A DNA stretch of 64,000 nucleotides from Caulobacter sp. Root1455 (GCF_001426905.1 NZ_LMFQ01000012.1:125187-189186), one strand, 5' to 3'; shown: positions 1 to 12,600, counted from the first letter of the stretch. Translations and numbers: made by a program. Notes: generated by a model not told the origin, from the sequence alone.

Positions 1-291
1 ATAGGTCGTGCGTTGATAGTGGAATTTGGTCAGGCACGAGCCTGTCGCGCTCACATCCCAGAGCGGCGCGACCGCCTTGTCGAAATAGCGCTGGTTTCCC
101 GTCTCATCCCGATAGACGCCTTGCTCGAACCCCCCGCTGCCTGTGGAGCGCCAGGCGTAGACGAGCTGACCCAGGCCGGCGATCTGGGCGACGAACTTCT
201 GGGCGTTCTCCGGGGTCTGCTCCTGGGCGGCGGCGGGACCGGCGACGCAAATCAAGGCGACGATGGCCGTCGCGACAGTCTTACCAAACAA
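1..291 (-). CDS. Secreted hypothetical protein (C-terminus outside window)
   Basis: The 97 visible residues open with a clear Sec signal peptide: a Lys near the start, a hydrophobic run, and an Ala-rich cleavage site ending GPAAAQ. After it comes a periplasmic segment with an Asp/Gly/Tyr-rich stretch and a single Cys. I do not recognise the family. The only in-frame start is a TTG at 291, because a TAG lies upstream at 337-339. A GGGGGA ribosome site sits about 5 bases before the TTG, which supports it. The gene runs off the left edge, so length and function cannot be judged. Confidence 0.7.
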   Translation of the reverse strand, partial: MFGKTVATAIVALICVAGPAAAQEQTPENAQKFVAQIAGLGQLVYAWRSTGSGGFEQGVYRDETGNQRYFDKAVAPLWDVSATGSCLTKFHYQRTTY

Positions 292-533
292 GCGATCCCC
301 CGCCCAAACCCGGCTTTGCCGAACCTTGGCTGGAAACTACCGTCGCGCGACCGACCTGTCGAGACGGGGCCCCTGTCGACCTGGTCTGGCGAAGAGCGAG
401 GATGCGGCCCTCGCGCGCGGTGGGCAGGCGTCGGAAAGCGGAATTGTCCGCATGGCGAGCGACAGGATTGATCCTCGTCAACACGGCATGGCTCCCGATC
501 GGACAGGCTGGGCGCATGATCCTGGAGGGTCCC

Positions 534-974
534 ATGTCCAGCAGTCTTCCGGTTTTCGACACCACCATCCAGGAGACCAACGCCTGGTTGAAAGACATCG
601 CCAGCGAGCTTGGTCCCTGTGATCGCCACCAGGCCTATCTCGGGGCCCGCGCGACGCTGCACGTGCTGCGTGATCGGCTGGCCCCAGACTCCGCGATGAA
701 CTTCGCCGCCCAGCTGCCGATGCTGCTGCGAGGCGTCTTCACGGAAGGTTGGCGGCCCAGCCAGACGCCGACCCAGGAGCGGGACGTCGATGCGTTCCTG
801 GCCCGGATCGAGGCCGCCCTGCCGCCCGACTACCCGATCGAGACCGAGAGCCTGGCGCGCGGCGTCCTTCGAGGCCTTTCGACGCGAATGGACCCCGACC
901 TGCTGGTCAAGGTGCTGCGGCAGCTGCCTCTGCCCCTGCGCGCGCTCTGGCCCCAAACCCTGGCGACGCTATGA
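534..974 (+). CDS. DUF2267 domain protein
   Basis: A 146-residue soluble protein with the DUF2267 pattern: an N-terminal helix with TIQETNAWL, then a helical repeat with an ALPPDYP loop, and a C-terminal helix LLVKVLRQLPLPLRALW. Family members are small helical proteins of unknown function, often near stress genes. The ATG at 534 is preceded by GGAGGG four bases upstream; an in-frame ATG at 516 lacks such a site. Its stop overlaps the start of the next gene as ATGA, so the cytochrome gene downstream is probably translated by coupling. The function is not known. Confidence 0.8.
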   Translation: MSSSLPVFDTTIQETNAWLKDIASELGPCDRHQAYLGARATLHVLRDRLAPDSAMNFAAQLPMLLRGVFTEGWRPSQTPTQERDVDAFLARIEAALPPDYPIETESLARGVLRGLSTRMDPDLLVKVLRQLPLPLRALWPQTLATL

Positions 975-1378
975 GCCCGCTCGCTGGCGTTGCGCGGCCC
1001 GGCCGGATCCTTTGGGGCCTCGCGGTGGTGGTCTCCGGCGTCGCGGCGGGCTGCGCCGCCCTGGAGCCTATGCATCCTGGGCCCGAGATCCCCCTTGTCG
1101 AAACGGGGCGCGCGCTCGCCGTCAGCGAATGCTCGTCCTGCCACGCGGTGGGGGCCGGCGGCGGTTCTCCGGCCACCGGCGCGCCCTCTTTCGCGAGCGT
1201 CGCCGAACGCTATCGCAACTACCGGCTGGACTGGGAGCTGGAGACCATTTCGCAGGTCGGTCACTACCAGATGCGGCCCAAGATGCTGACCTCCCCGGAA
1301 ATCAGCGCCCTGTCGGCCTATATCCGCACGCTCGACAGCGGCAAACCCTCCGGGGCCTCGACGCCGCCGCCTTCCTAG
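971..1378 (+). CDS. Membrane-anchored mono-haem cytochrome c
   Basis: This 135-residue protein has an N-terminal hydrophobic segment (about residues 12-27) ending in AAGC, which could be an uncleaved anchor or a weak lipobox. A single haem-binding CSSCH lies at residues 54-58. The likely distal haem ligand is a Met in MRPKM near residues 101-105, and the C-terminal helix ISALSAYIRTL is typical of class I cytochromes c. It should carry electrons on the periplasmic side of the inner membrane. Its ATG overlaps the stop of the DUF2267 gene by four bases. The partner oxidase or reductase is not in the window. Confidence 0.85.
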   Translation: MSPLAGVARPGRILWGLAVVVSGVAAGCAALEPMHPGPEIPLVETGRALAVSECSSCHAVGAGGGSPATGAPSFASVAERYRNYRLDWELETISQVGHYQMRPKMLTSPEISALSAYIRTLDSGKPSGASTPPPS

Positions 1379-1392
1379 ATTCGCGTCGCGCC

Positions 1393-1860
1393 TCAGTTCG
1401 GCCGCCCGTCGGGCTCCAGCTCGAAGGCCGCGTCCAGGGTGACCTCGTCGACGACGGTTCCCTTCAAGGCGGCGTCCAGCACCTCGCCCAGCGAGCTCCA
1501 GACGAAGGCCAGCTGTTCCAGCACGGCGGGCAGGCGTTCGGGCTCGAAGCCCGGATAGAGGTCGGCGACCAGCCACAGGCCGGTCAGCACGTCGAAGCCG
1601 AACCGGCAGCCGATCAGCCGGAACTGGGCGCGGGCGATGGTCTCGAACAGGGCGTCCAGGCTGCGGGCCTGGTCGAGATCGGCCTGGTCGAACACCTGGC
1701 AGCGCACCTGCAGCCAGTCGCCCTCGGGGAACAGGTAGAAGGCCCCGCCGTCCTCGGATCCGGAGACCTCCAGGCCGCGGTCGATCTCGGCGACCAGGTA
1801 GCCGGCCTCGAGGCAGGCCTCGGCGATGTCTTGGAGGCTGATGGGGGTGTCTTCGGCCAT
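1393..1860 (-). CDS. YbjN-like domain protein
   Basis: The product has 155 residues and the two-layer alpha/beta YbjN fold, which resembles type III secretion chaperones. An N-terminal helix (ISLQDIAEACLEAGY) is followed by strands ending in LQVRCQVF, then a central Asp/Ala-rich helix, and an acidic C-terminal helix (VLEQLAFVWSSLGEVLDAAL). YbjN proteins are linked to stress and motility regulation in enterobacteria, but the molecular role is unclear. Start 1860 is chosen because AGAAGGG lies upstream; an in-frame start 27 bases further out (1887) would add nine residues. A palindromic repeat lies directly upstream. Confidence 0.7.
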   Translation of the reverse strand: MAEDTPISLQDIAEACLEAGYLVAEIDRGLEVSGSEDGGAFYLFPEGDWLQVRCQVFDQADLDQARSLDALFETIARAQFRLIGCRFGFDVLTGLWLVADLYPGFEPERLPAVLEQLAFVWSSLGEVLDAALKGTVVDEVTLDAAFELEPDGRPN

Positions 1861-1880
1861 GGGCCTGCCCTTCTTAAATC

Positions 1881-1910
1881 CGCTCATCCCGGCGTTCGCC
1901 GGTATGAGCG
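1881..1910. repeat. Palindromic intergenic repeat, copy 1
   Basis: A 30-base near-perfect palindrome with arms CGCTCATCCCGGC and GCC-GGTATGAGCG around a short loop. Almost identical copies lie at 37051-37080 and 54912-54941, and copies 1 and 2 even share an AT-rich AAAT-C flank. It sits upstream of the YbjN-like gene and downstream of argJ. Confidence 0.8.
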
Positions 1911-1939
1911 GTTCTTTATGGGGGATCAGGGGCGGAGCC

Positions 1940-3445
1940 CTAGCTCCGATAGTCCCCGTTGATCGCCACGTACTGCTTGGTCAGGTCGCAGGTCCAGACC
2001 GTGGCCGAACCCTTGCCGACGCCGACGTCCACCGAGACCTCGAACTCCTGCTTCTTGACGTACTTGCTCATCGCCGCCTCGTCGTATTCGGCCGAGACCA
2101 GGCCGTCGCGGGCGGCGTAGAGGTCGCCGAACCTGACGCTGATCTTCTCGCGGTTGACCGGCTCGTCGGCGCGGCCCACGGCCATGACGATGCGGCCCCA
2201 GTTGGCGTCCTCGCCGGCGAAGGCGGTCTTGACCAGCGGGCTCTCGGCGATGGTGCGGGCGATCTTGCGGGCCGACAGCGGGCTTTCGGCGCCGTTGACG
2301 GTGATCTTGACGAACTTGCTGGCGCCCTCGCCGTCGCGGACCAGTTGCAGGGCCAGGTCCAGCAGCACGGCCTCCAGCTTCTCGCGGAAGTCGGCCAGGC
2401 GGCGGTCGCCGGCGCGGTGGATCTTGGGCGCGCCGGACTTGCCGGTGGCGAACAGCAGCAGGGTGTCGTTGGTCGAGCGATCGCCGTCCACGGTCACGCA
2501 GTTGAACGTGGTGCGGGTGTAGAGGCTGACCAGGGTCTGCAGGGCGGCCGGGGCGATGGCCGCGTCGGTGGCCACGAAGGCCAGCATGGTGGCCATGTCG
2601 GGCGCGATCATGCCCGAGCCCTTGGTGATGCCGGCGATCCGCACCTCGCGCCCGTCGATCAGGGCGGTGGCGTAGGCGCCCTTCGGGAAGGTGTCGGTGG
2701 TCATGATCGCCGCCGCGGCGCCGGCCCAGGCGTCCTCGGTCAGGCGGGTCTCCACCTCGCGCAGGTTCGAGATGATCTTGCTGTCGTCGAGGATGACGCC
2801 GATCACCCCGGTAGAGGCCATCATCACGTCGCGCTGGCGGCAGTCGAAGCGCTTGCCCACGGCCGTGGCCACCCGGCGCACCGCGTCGGCGCCGGGCTTG
2901 CCCGTGAAGCTGTTAGCGCAGCCGGCGTTGACCACCAGGGCGCGGACGTCCTCGCCCTTGCTGGCGGCCAGCTGGCGCTTGCACCAGTCGACCGGAGCCG
3001 AGCCGACGCCGTGACGGGTGAACACCCCGGCGCAGCTGGTGCCCTCGGCGAAGCGCATCAGCAGCATGTCCTCGCGGGCGTGCTTGTAGAAGCCGGCGCG
3101 GCCGGTGGCGATCTCGACCCCGGCGATCGGCGGGATGGTCGGGAACGGCACGGCCAGGGGCGAGACGGCCAAGCCCGGCTTGCCCGGCGTTCCGGCGGGG
3201 GCGGCGGCGGGCTTGGCGGCCTGGATCGCTTCCGGAACGCCTTGGTCGGCGTCCTTCTGGGCGCGGCGCAGGCCGGCGCGCTTGAGGGCGGCGGTCAGCG
3301 GGTCCAGCGCCCGCTCCAGGGTGTGGCCGACGCTGGCGCCGACCTGGCCGACGATCTCGGCCGGGGTGGGCGAGGGCGCGGCGGCGGCCTTCGGAGCCGC
3401 CTTGGCCTTCTTCGCTGCGGCGGCGGGCTTGGGGGACTTGGTCAT
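1940..3445 (-). CDS. argJ: Bifunctional ornithine acetyltransferase / N-acetylglutamate synthase
   Basis: ArgJ moves the acetyl group from N-acetylornithine to glutamate and so recycles it in arginine synthesis; bifunctional forms also use acetyl-CoA. The family hallmark KGSGMIAP precedes the autocleavage site MATML, where the precursor should split between Ala285 and Thr286, freeing Thr as nucleophile. The substrate-binding NGDRSTND-like region and the C-terminal INGDYRS follow. At 501 residues it is about 90 longer than usual: residues 1-90 are an Ala/Lys/Pro-rich, low-complexity extension. Its ATG overlaps the stop of the foldase gene upstream as ATGA, so the two are coupled. Confidence 0.95.
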   Translation of the reverse strand: MTKSPKPAAAAKKAKAAPKAAAAPSPTPAEIVGQVGASVGHTLERALDPLTAALKRAGLRRAQKDADQGVPEAIQAAKPAAAPAGTPGKPGLAVSPLAVPFPTIPPIAGVEIATGRAGFYKHAREDMLLMRFAEGTSCAGVFTRHGVGSAPVDWCKRQLAASKGEDVRALVVNAGCANSFTGKPGADAVRRVATAVGKRFDCRQRDVMMASTGVIGVILDDSKIISNLREVETRLTEDAWAGAAAAIMTTDTFPKGAYATALIDGREVRIAGITKGSGMIAPDMATMLAFVATDAAIAPAALQTLVSLYTRTTFNCVTVDGDRSTNDTLLLFATGKSGAPKIHRAGDRRLADFREKLEAVLLDLALQLVRDGEGASKFVKITVNGAESPLSARKIARTIAESPLVKTAFAGEDANWGRIVMAVGRADEPVNREKISVRFGDLYAARDGLVSAEYDEAAMSKYVKKQEFEVSVDVGVGKGSATVWTCDLTKQYVAINGDYRS

Positions 3446-4467
3446 TTCTTGGCCGGAACTTGAGCGGGGGCGGACGCCGGCGGGGCGTCGTCGAGATCGG
3501 AGGAGGGGGCTTGGTCGGCCGAGCCCGGCGGGGCCGAGGCCGGCTCCTGCGGGGCGCCGGGGACGTCCTGCGGCTTGCCGGTCAGCATCTCGACCTTGGC
3601 GCCGCCGCGCAGCTTTTCCAGCAGGTCGCGGACCTGGTCATAGGTCAGGAAGCGCACGATCTGCGGCCGGGCGGCTTCCAGGGTGATCGGTTCTTCCAGG
3701 CGCTTGTCCTCGACGCGCAGCACGGCCCAGCCGCCCTCGGTCTGGAACGGGCCGACCAGGGCGCCCTTCTCGGCGCCCTGAAGGGCCACGGCGTAGGCCG
3801 GCGGCATGACGTCGACGGTGAAATAGCCCAGGTCGCCGCCGTTGAAGCGGGTGGCCGGGTCGGTCGAGCGCTCCATGGCCAGGGCGTCGAACGAGGCGCC
3901 GGCGGTCAGCAGCTTCTTGACCGCCTCGGCGTCGGCCTGGCTGGCGACCAGGATCTGGCGGGCGCGGATCTCTTCGCTGCGCTTGGACAGCTTCTGCTGC
4001 TCGGCGTAGAGGCCGCGGATGGCGTTCTCGTTGACGGCCTTCTCGACGACGCTCTCGACCAGCATGTCGCCCAGGATGCGCTCGCGCGCGGCGGCCAGGC
4101 GGCGCTGGGCCACCGGATCCTTGTCCAGCTTCTGCTTCAGCGCCTCGGCGGCCAGCAGCTTCTGGTCGACCACCTCGTCCAGGCGCTGGCGGAACAGGTC
4201 GGAACCGATGTCCAGCGGTTCGCCCTCGCTGATCAGCCCCTGGGCCACGGCCTCGCGCTTGACGTCGGAGGCCCAGACCGTGTGGCCGTCGACCCGGGCG
4301 ACCGCGGTGTCGCCGGGCTCGGGCGGGCGCTCGTCGGCCTTGTTTCGGCCGCAGGCGGCGATCAACAGGCTGAGGACGGCGACGGCGACGATGGCCGACA
4401 CGCGAGGCTTGGAAAAACGGGCCTGGGAAAAACGGGACTGGGAAAAGCGAGACTGGACAATATTCAT
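3442..4467 (-). CDS. Parvulin-type peptidyl-prolyl isomerase lipoprotein (PrsA/SurA-like)
   Basis: This periplasmic foldase has 341 residues. A signal anchor with lipobox LIAAC (Cys near residue 39) is followed by a SurA-type N domain (about 50-165), then a PpiC parvulin domain (about 165-270) that begins RARQILV and contains GGDLGYF. The C-terminal tail is Pro/Ala/Asp-rich. It probably assists envelope proteins that leave the Sec channel, which suits its place divergent from secA. Before the signal peptide there is an unusual stretch of about 24 residues built from RFSQ pentapeptide repeats. A GGAG lies about 11 bases before the ATG. Confidence 0.88.
   Translation of the reverse strand: MNIVQSRFSQSRFSQARFSKPRVSAIVAVAVLSLLIAACGRNKADERPPEPGDTAVARVDGHTVWASDVKREAVAQGLISEGEPLDIGSDLFRQRLDEVVDQKLLAAEALKQKLDKDPVAQRRLAAARERILGDMLVESVVEKAVNENAIRGLYAEQQKLSKRSEEIRARQILVASQADAEAVKKLLTAGASFDALAMERSTDPATRFNGGDLGYFTVDVMPPAYAVALQGAEKGALVGPFQTEGGWAVLRVEDKRLEEPITLEAARPQIVRFLTYDQVRDLLEKLRGGAKVEMLTGKPQDVPGAPQEPASAPPGSADQAPSSDLDDAPPASAPAQVPAKK
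4411..4455 (-). repeat. 15-bp tandem repeat inside foldase gene
   Basis: Three 15-base units with few differences (GGAAAAACGGGCCTG, GGAAAAACGGGACTG, GGAAAAGCGAGACTG on the plus strand). They encode QSRFS, QSRFS, QARFS ahead of the lipoprotein signal. Slipped-strand copy change would keep the frame. Confidence 0.95.
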
Positions 4468-4609
4468 CTGGGGCCGATCTCCGGCTGACTCTCCTTCAGC
4501 GCTCTAGCGCGGTTTATCGCCAAGAGGAAACAGCTTCGCGATATGGATCGGAAAACGCGCGAAGCGGTTAAACCCGGCGCAAACCGTCACCACACGCCCC
4601 CGCCTCGCG

Positions 4610-4637
4610 TTGACACCCGCTAGGCCGGTGCTTAAGT
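4610..4637 (+). promoter_or_regulatory. Candidate housekeeping promoter of secA
   Basis: TTGACAC at 4610-4616 is followed after 13 bases by GCTTAAGT at 4630-4637. This fits the Caulobacter housekeeping form TTGACGS-N10-14-GCTANAWC with some mismatches. It lies about 120 bases before the secA start in a 288-base divergent spacer. Confidence 0.5.
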
Positions 4638-4755
4638 CTCCGCGCGCGTACAAGAAGTGGAAATCCCGCTAGCCTCGACGCCTCCAGTTTACCGTAGTGA
4701 AGGCCCTCAAGCCCTAGCGCCGGCCTCACAGACACCGCTCCGGAACCCTCACTTC

Positions 4756-7605
<2,850 letters not shown>

Positions 7606-7630
7606 GGCCTGAGCGCTTGACGAAATGAAG

Positions 7631-7658
7631 CGCCCGCCCCGGGAAACCGGGGCGGGCG
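7631..7658 (+). terminator. Rho-independent terminator of secA
   Basis: Perfect GC stem CGCCCGCCCCGG / CCGGGGCGGGCG with a GAAA loop, followed by TCTTGCTTTTCC. It starts 26 bases after the secA stop codon. Confidence 0.85.
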
Positions 7659-7680
7659 TCTTGCTTTTCCACCTCTGGCC

Positions 7681-7828
7681 TTCCCTCCCCCTTGCGGGGA
7701 GGGTGGCCCGCGTAGCGGGTCGGGTGGGGAGCGGTGCAGGGTGTTGGACGGGGGCGGTCTGCGGACTCAGCAGCCCCCCACCCGACCCTGGCGCTGCCAG
7801 GGCCACCCTCCCCACGAGGGGGAGGGAA
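7681..7828. repeat. Long inverted repeat between secA and helicase genes
   Basis: The outer arms TTCCCTCCCC and GGGGGAGGGAA enclose a 148-base element. It has an inner hairpin near its left end and a second arm pair with CCCGACCC and GGGTCGGGT. It resembles the elements at 24296-24426 and 39487-39609 in design: short C-rich outer arms, inner cloverleaf-like hairpins and no coding content. Confidence 0.75.
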
Positions 7829-7839
7829 GAACCTAAACG

Positions 7840-7872
7840 AAAAACGCCCACCCCGGATAACCGGAGTGGGCG
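7840..7872 (-). terminator. Rho-independent terminator of the helicase gene
   Basis: Stem CGCCCACTCCGG / CCGGGGTGGGCG (minus-strand reading) followed by TTTTT. It lies about 30 bases past the stop of the minus-strand helicase gene. Confidence 0.85.
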
Positions 7873-7903
7873 CTTTGCTCAGTGCGATTAGGACCGCCGA
7901 ACC

Positions 7904-9343
7904 TTAGTCGATCGGGTTCCAGCGTTCCGACGGGGCGGCCGCGCGCTTGGGGCCGCGGAAGTCGCCGCCGCCCGAGCGGGCTTGGCCCTGGGCTTGCGCC
8001 TGGCCGTTACCCTGGCCGCCGCCGTTGCGGCCGCGGTTCGGCTGGCCGCCGGGCTTGCCGTGAGCCTGGCCATTGCCGCCGCCCTTGGCCGGACGGTTGC
8101 GCTGGCGGCGCAGCTCCGACGGGACGTTGTTGCGCGGGTCGGCGCGGCGCGGATCGACGTACTTCTCCGGCGGCGCCAGCTTGTCGGCCACGGCCGCGGC
8201 GGCCGCCAGGTTCTTGTCGTTGCGACGGTCGAAGGTCGGGATGACCTGACGCGTGGCCTTCTGGATGTCCTTCAGCAGCGGACGCTCGTCATCGGCGCAG
8301 AAGCTGATGGCGACGCCTTCCTTGCCCTTGCGCGCGGTCCGCCCGATCCGGTGGACATAGGACTCCGGCACGTTGGGCAGCTCGTAGTTGAACACGTGGC
8401 TGACGTCGTTGACGTCGATGCCGCGCGCGGCGATGTCGGTGGCGATCAGCGCCTTGACCTGACCGGCCTTGAACGCCGCCAGGGCGCGCTCGCGCTGGCC
8501 CTGGGTCTTGTCGCCGTGGATGGCCGCGGCTTCGATGCCGCTGGCGACCAGATACTTGGCCACCCGGTCGGCGCCGCGCTTGGTGCGGGTGAAGACGATC
8601 GAGCGCTCGACGGCCTTGTCGGCCAGCAGTTCGGCCAGCAGCGGACGCTTGCGCTGGGCTTCGATGTAGATCAGCGACTGGTCGATGCGCTCGACCGTGG
8701 TGGCCGAGGGGGTGATCGCCACCTGGGCCGGGTTCTTCAGCAGCTCGCCGGCCAGCTTGCCGATCTCGCTGGGCATGGTGGCCGAGAAGAACAGGTTCTG
8801 GCGTTCCTTGGGCAGCTGGCTGGCGATCTTGCGGATCGGCACCACGAAGCCCAGGTCGAGCATCTGGTCGGCTTCGTCGAGCACGAAGATCTCGACGCCG
8901 TTCAGGTGGGCGGACTTTTCGCCCAGGTGGTCCATCAGGCGGCCCGGAGTGGCCACGACCACGTCGACGCCGGCCGCCAGGGCCTTCATCTGCGGGCCGT
9001 ACTTCACGCCGCCGAAGATGGTGGCGACGGTCAGGCCCATGTGTTTGCCGTAGTCACGGAAGCTTTCGGCGATCTGAGTCGCCAGTTCGCGGGTCGGGGA
9101 CAGGACCAGGCAGCGGAAGCCGCGGCGCGGGGCCGGCTTCTTGTCCTCGGCCAGGCGGTGCAGGATCGGCAGGGCGAAGGCGGCGGTCTTGCCGGTGCCG
9201 GTCTGGGCGATGCCCAGCAGGTCGCGGCCCGACAGCACGGTCGGGATGGCTTGCGCCTGGATCGGGGTGGGGGTGGTGTAGCCCTTGTCGGTCAGCGCCT
9301 TGAGAAGCGGTTTGGCGAGGCCGAGATCGGTAAATTGAGTCAA
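7904..9343 (-). CDS. rhlE: DEAD-box ATP-dependent RNA helicase, RhlE type
   Basis: RhlE-type helicases unwind short RNA duplexes in ribosome assembly and mRNA decay. All motifs are present in order: Q motif (YTTPTPIQAQAIP), Walker A AQTGTGKT, PTRELA, TPGRL, DEAD, SAT, then the second RecA domain with HGDKTQGQRE, ATDIAARGID and HRIGRTAR. The last 100 residues are Gly/Asn/Gln/Arg-rich, a disordered RNA-binding tail as in other RhlE proteins. I chose the TTG at 9343, which gives MTQFTDLGL, the usual family N-terminus. A GTG at 9391 would add 16 residues, and neither has a strong ribosome site. Confidence 0.93.
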   Translation of the reverse strand: MTQFTDLGLAKPLLKALTDKGYTTPTPIQAQAIPTVLSGRDLLGIAQTGTGKTAAFALPILHRLAEDKKPAPRRGFRCLVLSPTRELATQIAESFRDYGKHMGLTVATIFGGVKYGPQMKALAAGVDVVVATPGRLMDHLGEKSAHLNGVEIFVLDEADQMLDLGFVVPIRKIASQLPKERQNLFFSATMPSEIGKLAGELLKNPAQVAITPSATTVERIDQSLIYIEAQRKRPLLAELLADKAVERSIVFTRTKRGADRVAKYLVASGIEAAAIHGDKTQGQRERALAAFKAGQVKALIATDIAARGIDVNDVSHVFNYELPNVPESYVHRIGRTARKGKEGVAISFCADDERPLLKDIQKATRQVIPTFDRRNDKNLAAAAAVADKLAPPEKYVDPRRADPRNNVPSELRRQRNRPAKGGGNGQAHGKPGGQPNRGRNGGGQGNGQAQAQGQARSGGGDFRGPKRAAAPSERWNPID

Positions 9344-9657
9344 GTCGAATGCTTTCGTGCAGCCACGAGACGGCGCATGCGATCCTCGCACGGCTCGCCT
9401 GGCGGCGGGTCGGTGGGGAGCGCCCCGCGTGACACGGGCGGTCTGATGAGAAGCTTTAGGGCGCTCGACAGGCTGAACCGAAAACGGTCCTTCACGCAGC
9501 TGGAGCGCCGATAACGCCAGATGGCGTACGGGCTATGTCGTTTATTGCAGGTGCGAAGTCAAGGGCAGGCCTTGAATCGCAAGGCCTTGCGACATTTCGC
9601 GCCGTGTTGCATCACGCCGTTCGGCAACCCATGATCGAGTTTCGAGGGGCCAGGAAC
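9344..9657. other. Intergenic region, no gene seen
   Basis: This spacer lies between the divergent helicase and KAP ATPase genes. I see no conserved ORF, RNA gene or strong repeat. It must hold both promoters, but no convincing -35/-10 pair stands out. An in-frame start at 9535 or 9631 could lengthen the KAP protein. Confidence 0.6.
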
Positions 9658-12600
9658 ATGGAACCAAGCCAGACAGCTGCGGACAGCGACGACGGCGAGG
9701 TCGTCCGCGAACTGGCGGGCGCGATCTCCGACCGGCTGAAGCTGGCCAGCAAGTCGGCGACGCTGGACGACGTGGTGGCGTCGGGGTGCCGGCACGTCGT
9801 GCTCGACGAAGCCAAGCGCGAGATCGTCTTCGACATGCGCGCCCTCTATCTGGGCTTCCTGGCCGCGGGCCTGCATCCCCAGAAGGGAAACGTCGGCAAC
9901 ACCGCGCGGTGGTTTCAGGACTGGCTGGCCGAAAAGGTCGGCGAGGCGGCGATCGTCTCGGCCGTGGGCCAGAGCACCGACCTGGCCCTGGCGGGGCGCC
10001 TGCTGAGCTCGGGCTTCATGGCCGTGCCGTCGATCTCGGTCGGCGACCTGCAGGAACTGGCCAGAAGCTACGCCCTGAGCACGGTCACGCGCGGGGCCTT
10101 CGACGCGCGGCACCTGTTCGCCGCGATGATCGAGCGCGGGGCGATCACCGACATGACCCAGCGGGTCTTCAAGGTGTCGCTGACGAACGAGGATATCGAC
10201 GACCTCAAGCGCGATCTCGTCGAGCACATCATGCGTTCGCCGCAGCGAGGCGAGACGCAGGATGCCTGGTTCCAGACGTTGCGCTTGAAGCCGCCGCCTC
10301 CGCCCGCCGCCCAAGCTGCGGGGAAGGCCGCGGGGAAAGCCACAGCCCAAGGCGTGGGGCAAGCCGCCCAGGCGGTTTCGCCCCCGGAGCCCGCGCCGCC
10401 GCCCCCGCCGCCCGACGACGCCGTCTCGCCGTTCAACGGCGACACCCCCACCGCCGACGACAACGACGTGCTGGACACCGAGCGCGACGTCGAGGCCCTG
10501 GCGCAGCTGGTCTGCCTGGACCGCGTCACGCCGCTGGCCGTGGCGATCTTCGGCGACTGGGGCTCGGGCAAGTCGACCTTCATGGCCAAGCTGGAACAGG
10601 CGGTGCGCGAAATGCCGGGGCGCGAGGCCGGCCAGGCCCTGCCCCTGGTCGAGGAGGCCAACGCCGCCCGGTTCGTGCATCCGATCGTCCAGATCCGCTT
10701 CAACGCCTGGCACTTCGCCGACGCCAACCTGTGGGCCAGCCTGACCGCCGAGTTCTTCGACCAACTGCGGGCCGGCGGCTACGACCGCTCGGGGCAGGCG
10801 CGGCACGCCCAGCTGGTCCAGCGGGTCAACCAGCACGTCCACGCCCTGTCCGACACCCTGTCGGCCAACCGCAAGGCCATGGCCAAGAACGGCAAGGCGG
10901 TGCTGGAGGCCCAGCAGGCTCGCGACTCGGCGGCGGAAGGCGCGCGCAAGGCGTCGGGCAAGGCGCTGGGCCAGGCGACCCTGGACGTGCTGTCCCAGGT
11001 CCTGGCCGACCAGAAGGGCCTGATGACGACCCTGGGCCTGACGCGCGAGCGCGCCACGAGCCTCCCAGACGTCGCGACGGATCCGAAGGACGACAAGGCC
11101 CCCGACAAGGCCGGGCAGGGGGCGGAGATCGTCGTCGGCGTGGTCAAGGACCTGGCCTCGACCTTCGGCAAGTTGAAGGCGGTGCGGCGGGTGCTGTTCA
11201 GGACGCCGCTGCGCGCGGCGATCGCGGGCGGCCTGGCGCTGGTGCTGCTCGCCTGCGTGGCGGCGGGCTGGGCGATCCTGTTCGGTCCCTGGAAGGCGGT
11301 GAGCGCCCCGGAGAAATGGACGGCCCTGGCGGGGCTGCTGGCCGCGACGGGCGCCCTGGCGCGGGCCGTCGCCCCGGTGCTCAGGCTGGTCAACGGCGTG
11401 GCCGAGCGCGGCGCGGCCATCGCCGCCGAGGTCGACAAGGCCGACCAGGACGCGGTTGGCCTGCTGCTGACACAGGAAGCCAAGCTGCAGAGCGCCCTGG
11501 CCGAGGCCAAGGCGCTGGAGGAGGCCGAACTTGCCTCGGCCAAGGCCCTGGCCCGCTATGTCGACCCGACGGGCAAGGCCAATCCGCCGAGACTGCTGCG
11601 TTATGTCCTGGAGGACGATCCCGACACCAAGGCCCTGGAGAAGGACATCGGCCTGATCGGTCGCACCCGGCGGCTGTTCCAGGCCGTGGACACCATCGCC
11701 CGCCAGGTCCGCGACGAGCGTGAAGCGGCCCGGAAGGCCCAGGTCGAACGCCCGGGCGAAGACCTGCCCGATCATCCGGACAAGGAGACCCCCGAGCGGA
11801 TCATCATCTACATCGACGACCTGGATCGCTGCCACGAGGACAAGGTCTACGAGGTGCTGCAGGCCATCCACCTGCTGCTGGCCTTCGACCTGTTCGTGGT
11901 GGTGGTGGGCGTCGACGTCAAATGGGTGCAGGCGGCGCTGGCCCAGCAGTTCGAGACGGGCGACGCCCAGGCCGATGCGGCCAGCGAGCAGCAGCGCAAC
12001 GAGCGCGCCATGCACTACCTGGAAAAGATCTTCCAGATCCCGTTCTGGCTGCGGCCGCTCAGCAGCGGCGACGAGGGCACCTTCCGACCCTTCATCGAGA
12101 TGCTGGCCGGCGAGTCCGTCGAGACGGCGCGGGACAAGCAGGCCGCGGCCGAGCGGTCCCGCGAACTGGCTGAGCAACGTCAGGGGGGCAAGATCCCCAC
12201 TGTCGGCGGCGCGGCGGGCGGCCAGGGCGGCGCCGACGCCAAGCCGCAAAAGGGCGCGATGGGCGAGGAAGGCGATCCCTCGGGTATTCTAGGCGGCGAG
12301 GGCGGCGCCAAACTGGTCGAGGCGCGGCGTAAGCTGCAACTGACCGAGGCCGAGATCACCTTCCTGAGCTCGCCCCAGATCGCCGCCCTGGCGGCCACGG
12401 CGCCGCGCGGGGTCAAGCGGTTGGTGAACGTCTACCGGATCGCCCGAGCCCGGCGCGGTCAGGAGGATCGCGACGCGGTGCTCGGCGACAGCGGCGAGAG
12501 GGCGCCGGAATATCCCCTGATCGCCCTGATGGCGGCGGTGGAGACCGGACAAAGCTTCAAGATCGCCGAGTGGTTCTACGACCTGTTGAAGATCAGCCAG

